A stretch of DNA of 64,000 bases from Myxococcus landrumus (GTDB lineage: Bacteria > Myxococcota > Myxococcia > Myxococcales > Myxococcaceae), in NCBI RefSeq assembly GCF_017301635.1, contig NZ_CP071091.1, positions 1,741,001 through 1,805,000 on the forward strand. The letters are read 5' to 3'. Shown in pieces: positions 38,301-45,116 of the stretch. Position 1 is the stretch's first letter. Every line of letters begins with the position of its first letter. The translations under genes and the position numbers were made by a program. The notes under the pieces are model-generated. The model did not search any database. It was not told the origin of the DNA and worked only from the letters and a program-made list of their open reading frames with translations.

Positions 38301-41300
38301 CCGTGCCCACGCCCGCGGCGGGCGCTGGCGCCCCGACGGGAAGCAGGAACAACAGGCTGGCCTCGGTGATGCGGCCCGCGGAGACGAACACGTCCGCGGT
38401 GACGGGGCCCTGCATCCCCACGGCTTCCGCCTGAAGCCGTTGTACCCCCGCGGCGCTCATCAGCGAGAAGCGGCCCAGGGCATCGGTCACCACGGAGCTG
38501 TCCCAGGCCGTTCCCAACCAGACCCGAGCCCCCACCAACGGTTGCCCATCCAGGGCATTGCGCACACTGCCGCGCAGTTCCCCCTGGAGCGGCGCGAGCA
38601 GCAAGGCATCCAGCCGCATGGCCCCACCCGCCGCCACACGCACGGAGATGCGTGTCGATGCGCGATAGCCCTGGGCAACGGCCGTGACGCTGCGAGCCCC
38701 CGGCGCCACCTTCAGCCGGTACTGGCCCTGCGCGTTCGTCATCACCCCGTCCCCGATGTCCGGGAGCACCAGCACACCCGCGATCGGCTCACCGCTCACG
38801 GAGTCCCGGGCCGTTCCCTCGAGCCAGCCGATGGCGGGAACCAGGAGCATCTCGGGAACCTGGTTCACCTGGCCCGCCATCACGTCCACGCGCAGGCCGC
38901 GAGTGTCCACATGCTCCGCCGCCGACGCGAGCAGCGTGTGCTCCCCTTCCGCGAGCGGCAAGGTGTAGCGCCCCTGCGCATCCGTGAGGACCCACTCCGC
39001 GGGCAGCGTCGAGCTCCAGACGCGGGCCGAGCTCAGTGGCTCCCCCGTGGTCGAGGACAGCACCCGGCCCGTCAGCTGGCCACGCACCGTCGTCAGCTCG
39101 ATGCGATCCAGCGACGACGCATGCCCCCAGTCCACCCGGGAGAGGAAGTCCACCCGGCGGTATCCCGGCGCCTCCACGAAGAAGCGCTGCAAGCCCGCGG
39201 GCACCACCAGCCGGAAGGAGCCATCCGCCGCGGTGAAGCCCGCGTTGTTCGTATCGAACCAGACACGGGCTCCCGCGATGGGTGCCCCCGTGAGCCCCTC
39301 CACCACGAGGCCCGTCACCACTGTTGCATCCGGATGCGCGTCGCGGGCCGGCACGTCCGCGGAGAACTTGATTCCCGCCAGCCCGCTGCCGCCTACGTCC
39401 TGGAGCACGCCGCTCGCGATGCCGTAGGCCGAAGCCAGCGGCAGGTCTCCCACGTCGGTGGCCTGTCCCGACTGGACCTCGACCTGGAAGCGGACCAGTC
39501 CCTGGTAGCCCTCGACCTCGGCATGAAGCACGGACAGGCCCACGGCGCTGGACACCCCGAAGCGCCCATCCACGCCCGAGCGGACATCACCACCGGAGTC
39601 CGCCCAGATGCGCCCCCCCGAGAGCGGAGTACCCGTGGTGGCATCGACCAACCGGCCCACGACGCTCCCCCGCAGCGAGGAGAGGAAGAGCGGCGCCAGC
39701 TTCGTGCTCCTCCCCGGGAAGACATCCGGCGTCACCTGGAGCGACTGGTATCCCGGGACCTCCACCGTGAGCCGCGCCTGCTGCGAGTCGAGCGTGAAGG
39801 AGAAGGCACCCTCCACGGAGGTGAGCCCTACCGGGCCGTTCTGCACCAGCACTCGCGCCCCCGGGATGGGGAGCCGGCTGCCCGCGTCGAGCACCACGCC
39901 CTCCACCTGCCCCAGTTTGGGCACCAGGCCCAGGTCCAACCCCTCGAGCACCTTGCCCGCGACCACGCTCACCGTGAGCGAGCTGGAGGAGTGTCCAAAG
40001 GCCTGTGCGGCAATGGGTTGAGACTGGGCGCGGAGCTGGAACTGATAACGGCCGTCCGCTCCCGTGACCGCCAACGGAGCATCTCCGGCTGTCACCTGTG
40101 CGCCCGCGATGGGGGCTCGGGTCACCGTGTCATAGACGATGCCCGCGACCTCGCCGAACGTGGGCACGAGGTAGAAGTCATCGATGTGCACCGAGCGACC
40201 CGGCTGGATGTACACCGTCAAGGACACCTCGGCATGCCCTGGAGCCCGCGCGCGGAGCTGACGCAGCCCCGCGGCGAACGCGAGACGGAAGCGGCCCTCC
40301 GCATCCACCTGCCGAGGCGATTCGCCTGTCGCGAACACCTCTGCCCCCACCAGCGGCTCACCCGTATCCGCCCGGCGCACCACCCCCTCCACCCATCCCA
40401 GGGACGGCGTGAGAAAGAGCGAGGCCACCTGGCTGGTACGGCCAGGGTAGAGCTGCAATGTCACGCTGGGCTTGTCGGTGTACCCCGGGGCATCCACGCT
40501 GACGGTGCACTCGCCCCGAGGCATGTCGACCGCGAAGGCGCCCTCCACGTTGGTGGTCTGCGAAGGCAGGCCTCCCGGGTTGACCTTGGCGCCAACAATG
40601 GGCTCGTTGGAGATGAGGTCCATCACGAAGCCCTCCACCTGTCCCTTCAGGGGAGACAGGTAGAGGTGCTCGATGACGGACGTGCGCTCCGGCACCACCA
40701 CGGTGTAGGCGCGCATCTGGTTGTAGTTGGGGGCCGTCGCCCTCACCCAGTGCCCGCCCGTGGTGGTGGAGAAGGAATAGGCGCCAGTCTCGGCGTTGAC
40801 GTCGATGGCCGCCTGGGTATCCAACGCGACCTTGGCCCCCGGCACCACGCCACCCGTGACGGCATCGCGCACCTGCCCCACGAGCGTGCCCTGGAGCAGC
40901 GGCGTGAAGAACACCTCGTGGTAGCCAATGCGCCGGTCCGCGGCGACGGCCTCCACGCGAACCTTGAACGCGCCGTAGCGCACCGTCATGGGCAGGTTGA
41001 ACGTGAAGGCACGCTCACCGGGAATGCCCGGACGCAGTTCCTCGGTGAACCGCTCGTCGAAGAGCGGGGTCCCCGAAGGGTCCACGATGGAGACGACGAA
41101 GTCCGCGGTGAAGCTCGCCTTGATGGCGCTGCCATACTCCAGCCGCATCTGGATGGCCTCGCCAGGCCGGTAGGCGTTCTTGTCCGTCGACACCTTCACC
41201 TGCGCGCCCGGCGCATAGCCGAAGATGCCCTTGGTCATCGAGCCGAGCGGCTTGCCATCCTCATCGAAGACGTACGCCCAGAAGCGATAGGCGCGAGGGC

Positions 41301-43335
41301 TCGTGATGGCGATGTTGTACACCGCCTCGCTGCGACGACCGGCCGGAACCTTGATGGTCCTGACCTCCGCGTCCTTGCGGCTGACGTCCGTCTTCACCGT
41401 CAGCGTGCGCGCCTGCGTGGAGTAGTTCCAGAGCAGCACCGAGACTCGCGCCGTGCTGCCCTCCAGCCGATGCTCCTCATCCGTCACGGCCGAGAAGGAG
41501 ATGGGGTCGGACTTGTAGCCAACGCCGTCCAGGCTGTCCGCGAAGTTGTTGACCAGGAAGATGAAGGCGTCGCGCTGGACATCCAGCTCCTCACCCGAGG
41601 CGGACTTCAGACAGGCATCCAGCGTCCAGTGGCCGAGCGCCTTCAAATCAGATGTTTCGAGCGTCACCTCACGCGTCTCGCCCGGGGGAATCTCCAGGGG
41701 AAGCGAGATGCGCGCCTGGGAGATCTTCCGGTCCGGGTCCACGGTGTCGAAGACGAGCTGGGTGGCCAGGACCGTGGAGCGGTTCGTGATAGGGAACGTC
41801 AGCCGGAACGGGAGCTTGTCGGGGTCGAACTCCGGGACCTCCTGGTCACCGAGCCGGGCCCAGGTGAGCAAGTCGCGCATCAGCAGCCGCTCATCGCGGG
41901 TGAGCTGGTTGTGCGAGACACCCCAGTCGGCATAGGCGGCCATGACAACCACCCTGCCCGCCCCATAGCGGTACGTGAGCAGCGCCGGCTGACCATTGAC
42001 GCGGCGGCGCAGCAGGACCTGCGCGTCCTCCGGCCACTCGGTGAAGAAGCCGTCGATGGACACATCCATCTCCACCGAGTCCTGCCCGGCGAAGATGGGA
42101 TGCGAGCGGGTGATGACCACCGAGCGCGCGTGACAGGACTGGTCCTCGGCCCAGCCATAACCCTTGATGCCGCCGGGCAGCGCCGAGAAGTCATAGCCGT
42201 GCTGCTGGGCCATGCAGATGACCGTGCCGCCCAGCCGCACGTACTCCTCCAGGCGGGCCTTGAAGGAGTCCGCGGTGTCCAGGCCGTACAGCGACCCCGT
42301 CGGGAGGATGAGGACCTTGATGTACCGGACAAGCTCGGCCGGATTGAAGTCGATGGGGATGAGCCGCGAGGGCTCATGCATCCGCACCAGCAGGTCCACC
42401 GACGCGTTCGCGAAGCCCGAGGCAATCATCCCGTAGCGGGCCACGGTGACCAGCTCCGGCGCGAACTCGAGGACCTCGCGGGTGCCGAGCGCGGCGGCGA
42501 CCTGCGCATACAACTGGCGCGTATCCACCTCCGTGGTGGCCCCGGTGGCCGCCTTCCGCCAGGCGGCGAGCACCACCTCCTTCACGAGCGCGGCGGTGAC
42601 TTCCTGCCCGAACCCCTTGTCGTGCAGGTACGTGGCGAGCTTCTCCAGCAGGTCCGCGTGCAGGCTCTCCTGGAGGAGCCGGGTGACGTGGGGATTGGCG
42701 AGCCCGCGCAGGACGGGCGGAAGCCCCGACGCCGCCTCCTCGTTCTCGTCCGGGTTGTCTCCACCCGGCGAGGGCCCATCCACCCAGGTATCCAGAGAGA
42801 CAGCCGCCTTCACGAAAGCGGCCAGGAGCGCGACGGCCCAGACGGCCGCGTACGCCTGCACCGCCACCACGGTGGAGACCGCGACCAGCAGAACAGCACA
42901 CAGCCAGACGCCCACGCAGCCAGAAAAGCCCAGCGACTCCATTCGATTGAGGGAGACCTCCATCGTGGGAGGCAGGAAGCCCAGGGTCTTCAGCCGGCCG
43001 AGGAACCCCTCGACATCGCCGGCCTTGGCCAGCGCCTGGAGTTCCCCATCTCCCATGGCGCGGCCAAGGCTGACCTCCATGCTGTCCCACTCAGCGCGAA
43101 CTTCCGGCAACCCCTGCTGCTCGAGATAGGCGCGCGGGTCCTTGCTGAAGGCGGTGGCGACACTCGGGTCGGTGAAGATGGAGAGCGCCACGTCCTTCAT
43201 CTTCCGGGCACGCGAGGCGAGGTCGGGCTCCTGGTCGATGATCAACTCCAGCCGCTCCACGTCCTCCTTGCGGGGCTGGATGCTCTCGGGAACACCATAC
43301 AGGCGGAAGGACTTGTTCGAGCTTTCGTCACTCAT
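29350..43335 (-). CDS. Giant modular surface-type protein with RiPP-leader-like N-terminus
   Basis: 4661 residues from ATG 43335 (GAGG six bases upstream; an in-frame GTG is four codons earlier). Order: leader-like 1-137 ('DPSVATAFSKDPRAYLEQQG'); hydrophobic stretch 138-179 after 'FSGC'; glutamine-amidotransferase/ThuA-like fold about 336-492 ('VLILPTG', 'GGTVICMAQQ'); MG-like domains to about 810; then about 22 carboxypeptidase-regulatory-like repeats ('VGQVRDAVTGGVVPGAKV') along 40900-31000. Between repeats sit four LamG/DUF1080-like modules (about 38160-37690, 37040-36640, 34880-34420, 33790-33030) and four malectin-like modules (about 36580-36240, 36080-35760, 32930-32640, 32470-32120). 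The last 500 residues hold macroglobulin-like domains ('DKALYEPGEMATLRLQ'). No sorting signal. Follows the radical SAM gene; a terminator-like hairpin separates them. Confidence 0.95.
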   Translation of the reverse strand: MSDESSNKSFRLYGVPESIQPRKEDVERLELIIDQEPDLASRARKMKDVALSIFTDPSVATAFSKDPRAYLEQQGLPEVRAEWDSMEVSLGRAMGDGELQALAKAGDVEGFLGRLKTLGFLPPTMEVSLNRMESLGFSGCVGVWLCAVLLVAVSTVVAVQAYAAVWAVALLAAFVKAAVSLDTWVDGPSPGGDNPDENEEAASGLPPVLRGLANPHVTRLLQESLHADLLEKLATYLHDKGFGQEVTAALVKEVVLAAWRKAATGATTEVDTRQLYAQVAAALGTREVLEFAPELVTVARYGMIASGFANASVDLLVRMHEPSRLIPIDFNPAELVRYIKVLILPTGSLYGLDTADSFKARLEEYVRLGGTVICMAQQHGYDFSALPGGIKGYGWAEDQSCHARSVVITRSHPIFAGQDSVEMDVSIDGFFTEWPEDAQVLLRRRVNGQPALLTYRYGAGRVVVMAAYADWGVSHNQLTRDERLLMRDLLTWARLGDQEVPEFDPDKLPFRLTFPITNRSTVLATQLVFDTVDPDRKISQARISLPLEIPPGETREVTLETSDLKALGHWTLDACLKSASGEELDVQRDAFIFLVNNFADSLDGVGYKSDPISFSAVTDEEHRLEGSTARVSVLLWNYSTQARTLTVKTDVSRKDAEVRTIKVPAGRRSEAVYNIAITSPRAYRFWAYVFDEDGKPLGSMTKGIFGYAPGAQVKVSTDKNAYRPGEAIQMRLEYGSAIKASFTADFVVSIVDPSGTPLFDERFTEELRPGIPGERAFTFNLPMTVRYGAFKVRVEAVAADRRIGYHEVFFTPLLQGTLVGQVRDAVTGGVVPGAKVALDTQAAIDVNAETGAYSFSTTTGGHWVRATAPNYNQMRAYTVVVPERTSVIEHLYLSPLKGQVEGFVMDLISNEPIVGAKVNPGGLPSQTTNVEGAFAVDMPRGECTVSVDAPGYTDKPSVTLQLYPGRTSQVASLFLTPSLGWVEGVVRRADTGEPLVGAEVFATGESPRQVDAEGRFRLAFAAGLRQLRARAPGHAEVSLTVYIQPGRSVHIDDFYLVPTFGEVAGIVYDTVTRAPIAGAQVTAGDAPLAVTGADGRYQFQLRAQSQPIAAQAFGHSSSSLTVSVVAGKVLEGLDLGLVPKLGQVEGVVLDAGSRLPIPGARVLVQNGPVGLTSVEGAFSFTLDSQQARLTVEVPGYQSLQVTPDVFPGRSTKLAPLFLSSLRGSVVGRLVDATTGTPLSGGRIWADSGGDVRSGVDGRFGVSSAVGLSVLHAEVEGYQGLVRFQVEVQSGQATDVGDLPLASAYGIASGVLQDVGGSGLAGIKFSADVPARDAHPDATVVTGLVVEGLTGAPIAGARVWFDTNNAGFTAADGSFRLVVPAGLQRFFVEAPGYRRVDFLSRVDWGHASSLDRIELTTVRGQLTGRVLSSTTGEPLSSARVWSSTLPAEWVLTDAQGRYTLPLAEGEHTLLASAAEHVDTRGLRVDVMAGQVNQVPEMLLVPAIGWLEGTARDSVSGEPIAGVLVLPDIGDGVMTNAQGQYRLKVAPGARSVTAVAQGYRASTRISVRVAAGGAMRLDALLLAPLQGELRGSVRNALDGQPLVGARVWLGTAWDSSVVTDALGRFSLMSAAGVQRLQAEAVGMQGPVTADVFVSAGRITEASLLFLLPVGAPAPAAGVGTVTGRLMDAISGQPLAGVRVGYDVDLVDGALRQSANTYAPATAENPYPGTSALVGDSSWQDYTFSFEAKPLDDDAWGFYLRHKDAANHYRFVCANDATSGGPLRRLERVSGGVRTTLFEDRVPFAQGRWVKVEVSVRGDLFTLSFGGRLIAQVRDGANPSGRVGMFCWGQQGQLFRAIQVRDTTEATLFSESFTQGLTAWTVQDAPGASPVSQWQAVPPAGVRTDAEGHFLITGVASGVRTLYLVDEPGYATYQSDSRLATFTVQPGRTTELGVHPTPVEGTVQGLLRDAVTGQGIPGLRVWAFGRDESVTTDSTGAFQLRLPAVDTSLTAQTWSVRTNSSRYVGAEARLFEGALPPGRSSSFEARLEPMMGEVSIALAQRTGGAPLEGVEVFHGDPVLRWGGFALARAEGSREGSRIEGPALLNGQGTWQDAEVRFEALCASKSGWGALLRHKDRFNTYRLLYIAETGGPVLTLVRRQGFRDVVLGEVTRAAHDANRWYAVRFAIAGSRLTVELDGERVLEVDDVAPLTSGRVGVIGWGQAGTTLRRVEAAGTDGAVLGPDSAWVEEPGFGFNGGTATPVTGITGEAAADATSCRYGTFDYHFPLPDGEYRVELTLAENYYKLPAKRRFDIFAGPQVLEKDLDLFATGGFGVAIRRTHVVTAVRGWLRLQFRPSLDNALVSFIRVWGGAQPVEGEVPLYAVRGGATGERPLFQATTSYGVVAGGTVRTGGDVAESEGTPASVAAMLRTWREGTLTYRLHLTPGAHELQLYFAEHVATAPGQRLVDVLVDGVPRVKGLDVVSLVGRQRAYRVALPIQSTGEPTEVLVRGAVGYGMLGALAVDFPGPEGLLIDCGTPSEHDWVDARGASFKRLPVNRAVTGPDGQVRFTSLPVADYQFSALKDGWMTSSGNDALLWAPLLGGQSLPLGDRLRQRTGAVMGRVLDGMTRQPIAGAEVWYGSRAGVSMSGADGGFHLVGVPPGTHYVSVSAPGYKPLANQAQQLQVTVEAGFTLAACTLVLIPTAVTPSQPYNPAAVTRATGADGRWSLELPVGRRTVSLEGTALGAKRSIVVDVLPNRLTRLSLTPGGSGGAVLKGSLSTVGGTLPEGVEVSWSAPELGRGALRQVSNAYTGTAPGWNAYRGTHALAGDGAWTDYRFSFQSRGTDDDAWGAVFRYQDEQNYYRFFWLQDTTQGGALRRLERMKDGVLTVLADNSAPYPLNQWLDVVVQAQGDVLSVSVQGQELFRVQDSTLPSGKVGLYCWQQQNQLFRSIRVDTLAGAPLYVETFTRQLMDWTVVDSPGLISGPSRWEMVAPTGVTTTGGFQLENIPAGTQSLYVTGGGLRTGATDNLLMSVPTRAGDVWQVELPVMDGSSELLGQFVDTVTGNPVAGAQVWTDADTRQLVRTDAEGRFRLRLPTGPFARAPVEEVLYVAAAGFVLRTPYAQASLPLPFRPGATPVLRLLPDSGVLRGRVLDAVNGAPREGAEVFWGDGDLAAGSVKVSGGRWSGDPLRGLFQAPSLLTRSEDAWSDSVLSADIKASRSGGVVLLLRYQDLGQCYRAVLVRDPDGAETVIEAGVVEGTTVRFTRRGPGWTQLFTGALQGDTLSGTFTSAGSTYRFTARRRLAAGSGPVEGEWLANANGTLLRLELTGGATGFTGRGLETLLGGSVMRIERWSGGRRMVLGEVSGRGFPVNEWTALRFTASGNTLRLQSGSVVVLEVSDATPLPAGRAGLQSFYGTDVLFRSVQVTSSAGTVLFADDFPRGLARWTSGPGWGAVGGGAYSVTGTVTGDEQMLATHGRSGTDFHYVFALPPGVYRLELAFLDQTTTTVGARTFDVFVNDELVDTGLDVFALAGNKLLLRGYRVQPGVAGLVLRLLAKKGTAFLNHIRIWPEAADAVLDTPLLAVRPGTGDSDPALFALPNAWGAVGGSAYQAPAQVTVPGVPGSEQSKLLNLRQGTFTYRFRLPPGRVVAELSFAELQDATRAGIRGFDVFANGQRVFAGVDVASRVGNRLLRLRTEALEVGADGVLSLDFAPRLGTAFVNLIRCFSEDGTTLLVEADCGGATDRDWVPGVTVDSIWLAKAPQGDRTDAAGEFLIPRVVPGTQQLSVRGEGIATLVAATSTLGLPVLGGRDYTLGLNVKPTVSVLSGEVVDIVTGQPVEGAEVWFRDAPMHWRTDELGVFRIPDFPVDVREVYARAPGYVTPGSNEYVMTVQVSGGQEGRYRVFLTPSTGPVEGVLKDSITGDPIEGARVWLGTRRRAVVTGPEGRFVVKDFPAGQPLPVFAAREGYQAPGTDGNTITLRSIAGRPTRFQAFLQPTYGVVQGRVLDLITQQPVAGALVYVDAGEISTSTDALGQFRMRVPKGSHRLYVEAAGLITEGGHVPAATVTVMASKQLELTLFLKSISGLVRGQVLDSISLQPIPGALVYVDEGFANTLTDAEGRYRIAQSNKEHAVYVKAVDYAPDREDGWMATAPVEASREVGFNHLLRPTLQLVSFAIGELPAPVELLAGQEHTFTCRVRNTGRREGGATVRLVIPGFVEQENTEWLAAGAEGLFTFPFRMPTDALSAENQEVFFELVGGERRRFLVPIRGIQAKVVASLDKALYEPGEMATLRLQITNLSGGSYSLFTRAQFGETTQLSTLKTLTDTLTVEHTLPVDSSRGKLFFGVYLETGRALSLNTFYIPRADDVTAITADKQVYELGDTVSLSFALTAGGRDFFQGTGDLTGRFRVVRADDGLEIVPVWQVLVPMDAPLPVQFTLPPHLRQGTYRVEWKLTAGEKVAAGEHAVDVRGYKARFIEFLTNRREYLRTDTVKINGMLEMSHALPCRLEMKMLGGNGDVGTMTRTMEVPAGRSMFSAEVPLSTEWAGHHTLIYALTALPVEGVEVPLVSAMQGVEVSGPVVLGVNTDKRRYRPGDPMRVTVTARGRATVPLRLSWDTGEVALEATTVLTGVHSMEFALVAPASGAMRLKAEFVADTRSEMTTPVQVRA

Positions 43336-43373
43336 TGGGTGCCTCACCAGGTGCGTCGAATCAGGAATTGAGA

Positions 43374-43416
43374 CAAAAAGAGTCCGACAGCGGCCCCGCG
43401 CGAAGCGGAACCGCTG
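43374..43416 (-). terminator. Terminator/attenuator-like hairpin between radical SAM gene and giant gene
   Basis: CAGCGGCCCCGC (43388-43399) and GCGGAACCGCTG (43405-43416) form a 12-base stem (two G-U pairs in RNA) with a 5-base loop. Read on the minus strand, it is followed about nine bases later by TTTTT. Located in the 106-base gap between the two genes, it should reduce read-through into the giant gene, so their ratio may be set here, or the giant gene may have a promoter of its own. Confidence 0.6.
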
Positions 43417-43441
43417 GAGTGAATGTCGCGAAAGTCAGACG

Positions 43442-44533
43442 TCAGTGGTCGCCGTGGCTGAGCCGCGTGAGCTCTTGCTTGTCCTGCAAGGCCTCTGCCG
43501 GAAGCTGTCCGCCCCGCTCCTGCATGAACTGCAGCTTCAGTTCGTAGCGAAGGAGCACGTCGTCACGCACCTCCCTCCAATGCTGACGCACGACTTCACG
43601 GGCCCGCGGGTTCAGGTAGAACTGGGCACACGTCTCACAGGGGTGCACGTTGCGGGACGGCAACGGGACGGCGGGGTCCATCTTGTGGACGAAAGCCATG
43701 ATGGCCTCGGGCCCATCGAGCCAGATCCACCGCTTGAGGAAGTCATTCATCCCCTGGTCGACCAGCTTCGCCATGGGGTTCTCCCCGAGCTTGCCCAGCT
43801 TCATCTCGGGGATGTGCTCCATGGTCAGCCCACAGCAGCTCGCCAGGCTCTCATCCGGGGTGATGACCATGTTGTAGAGGACGTTGGTACAGCCCCCGTT
43901 GAGCCCGAGCCGCTCAGGCGTCCGGTAGGTCGCGTCGCGGTGCTCCAGCTCCCGGTCTTGATGAAAGGGCATCCAGACATTCTTGAAGACCTGGAGATAC
44001 GGTGAGCCGGGATGCGCCGCCAGATAGTCACGGATGCGCGGATGATTGAAGACATCCTCGACCTTGAACTTGGAGTTCTCGAAGCCCTCCACGGACACCA
44101 GGGAGACAATCTTCAGCTCGGCCCCGGCGATGAGCCCGTTCACCACGCGCTCGAAGGGGACGTACTCGAGATGGTCATCTCCGCTGCTGATGTTCAGCTC
44201 ATCCAGGCCCGCGTCCTTGAGCCGCTGGAGCCGCTTGGAGGCGGCCTCCGGCGAGACCGCCCAGTAGCCATTCGTGACGACACGCGTGCGCAACCCCTTC
44301 GCGCTCGCCTTGGCGATGGCGTCATCCAGGTCCTTGCCCAGAAGGAAGCACTCCCCACCCGAAAACACCAACAAGCGGAGCGTCGGGACACTCTCGATGG
44401 CCTCGTCGATGTAGCGCATCAGCCGCTCGCGTGGGATGCGCCCCTTCACGTGAGGCGTACACTCGAAGCAGCATTCCTTGCACGCCGCCGTACACTGGTA
44501 CGTGGGCAGGATGGTGACGACCTGTGGTCGCAT
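43442..44533 (-). CDS. Radical SAM/SPASM-like enzyme, likely peptide maturase
   Basis: 363 residues from ATG 44533 (GGGGGA eight bases upstream). Radical SAM CxxxCxxC: Cys14, Cys18 and Cys21 in 'YQCTAACKECCFEC'; the GGE motif 'FSGGEC' is about 82, and 'NISSGDDHLEYVPFE' follows. C-terminal Cys groups ('NGGCTNVL', 'LASCCGL', 'HPCETCAQFY') are like the SPASM auxiliary Fe-S cluster region of peptide maturases. These enzymes cleave SAM to a 5'-deoxyadenosyl radical and modify peptides bound through a leader. The next gene starts with a leader-like segment. Substrate and modification are inferred, not shown. Confidence 0.93.
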   Translation of the reverse strand: MRPQVVTILPTYQCTAACKECCFECTPHVKGRIPRERLMRYIDEAIESVPTLRLLVFSGGECFLLGKDLDDAIAKASAKGLRTRVVTNGYWAVSPEAASKRLQRLKDAGLDELNISSGDDHLEYVPFERVVNGLIAGAELKIVSLVSVEGFENSKFKVEDVFNHPRIRDYLAAHPGSPYLQVFKNVWMPFHQDRELEHRDATYRTPERLGLNGGCTNVLYNMVITPDESLASCCGLTMEHIPEMKLGKLGENPMAKLVDQGMNDFLKRWIWLDGPEAIMAFVHKMDPAVPLPSRNVHPCETCAQFYLNPRAREVVRQHWREVRDDVLLRYELKLQFMQERGGQLPAEALQDKQELTRLSHGDH

Positions 44534-44551
44534 TTCTGATGTCCCCCTTGC

Positions 44552-44584
44552 GCCTGGCGCGCGCGCACACGAGTGGCGCCAGGC
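44552..44584 (-). promoter_or_regulatory. 5' UTR stem-loop abutting radical SAM ribosome binding site
   Basis: GCCTGGCGC (44552-44560) and GCGCCAGGC (44576-44584) are perfect inverted copies with a 15-base loop. On the minus strand the stem ends only a few bases before the GGGGGA Shine-Dalgarno sequence (44542-44548) of the radical SAM gene. It could control translation or transcription of the operon. The 158-base gap also contains GGCGG/CCGCC near 44590, so the region is rich in dyad symmetry. Confidence 0.55.
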
Positions 44585-44691
44585 TGGCGGTCATTCCGCC
44601 AAGCACTTCACTACAACAGCTCTCTGACATCCTTCAGACAGACACGAAATCACTACCAACCCACGAGGTATGTGGGCTCATGGCGCGGACG

Positions 44692-45024
44692 TCAAAGCCT
44701 GGAGAGAAACCAGGCACTGTGAGCGAATGCCCCGAGCGTGGCAATCATCAAGACCGCCAGGTTCATCCACGTCACGGGTAGTCCCGGGTGTCGCTGGCCC
44801 AGGAAGATGAACGTCATGGAGAGGACCAGGATGACCCCACCTGCGATGACGAGGTCCTGGCCCGTGACGCGGTTCGCCGCGTACCAGATGCGCGGGTCCG
44901 ACAGGGTCTTCGGCGTCCGGAAGCCATAGCCCCCATTCGGAGGAACCTTCCCCAGAACGAGTGGCACACCCAGGACGATGTACATCATTCCAAGACCACC
45001 AAACATGATGACATCAAAGAGCAT
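44692..45024 (-). CDS. SdpI/YhfL-family integral membrane protein
   Basis: 110 residues from ATG 45024; GGGGGAA seven to nine bases upstream makes it more likely than the upstream ATG 45060. Three hydrophobic segments (about 1-27, 58-78, 84-108). The conserved loop 'GYGFRTPKTLSDPRIWYAAN' is the hallmark of SdpI, whose Bacillus member gives immunity to the SdpC toxin and acts with the repressor SdpR. No SdpR or SdpC is beside it. Upstream of the radical SAM/giant pair on the same strand, so a functional link is possible but not shown. Confidence 0.85.
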   Translation of the reverse strand: MLFDVIMFGGLGMMYIVLGVPLVLGKVPPNGGYGFRTPKTLSDPRIWYAANRVTGQDLVIAGGVILVLSMTFIFLGQRHPGLPVTWMNLAVLMIATLGAFAHSAWFLSRL

Positions 45025-45116
45025 GGAGCGCTTCCCCCTGGCCCTGGGCTCATTCGTCATGCACTCATCATAACGAGGAAGGAGTTGATCCTTCGAAACC
45101 GTGCGGGCCGTGAGGG

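Noticed and set aside
35653..43371. A 2572-residue open frame on the plus strand
   Set aside because: Antisense of the giant gene; composition is Arg/His/Ala/Leu-heavy with no known domain, typical of a GC-rich shadow frame.
44585..44620. Sigma-54 type promoter before the radical SAM gene
   Set aside because: Only a weak GG-N10-GC match; without a conserved TGGCAC/TTGCA there is too little to support it.
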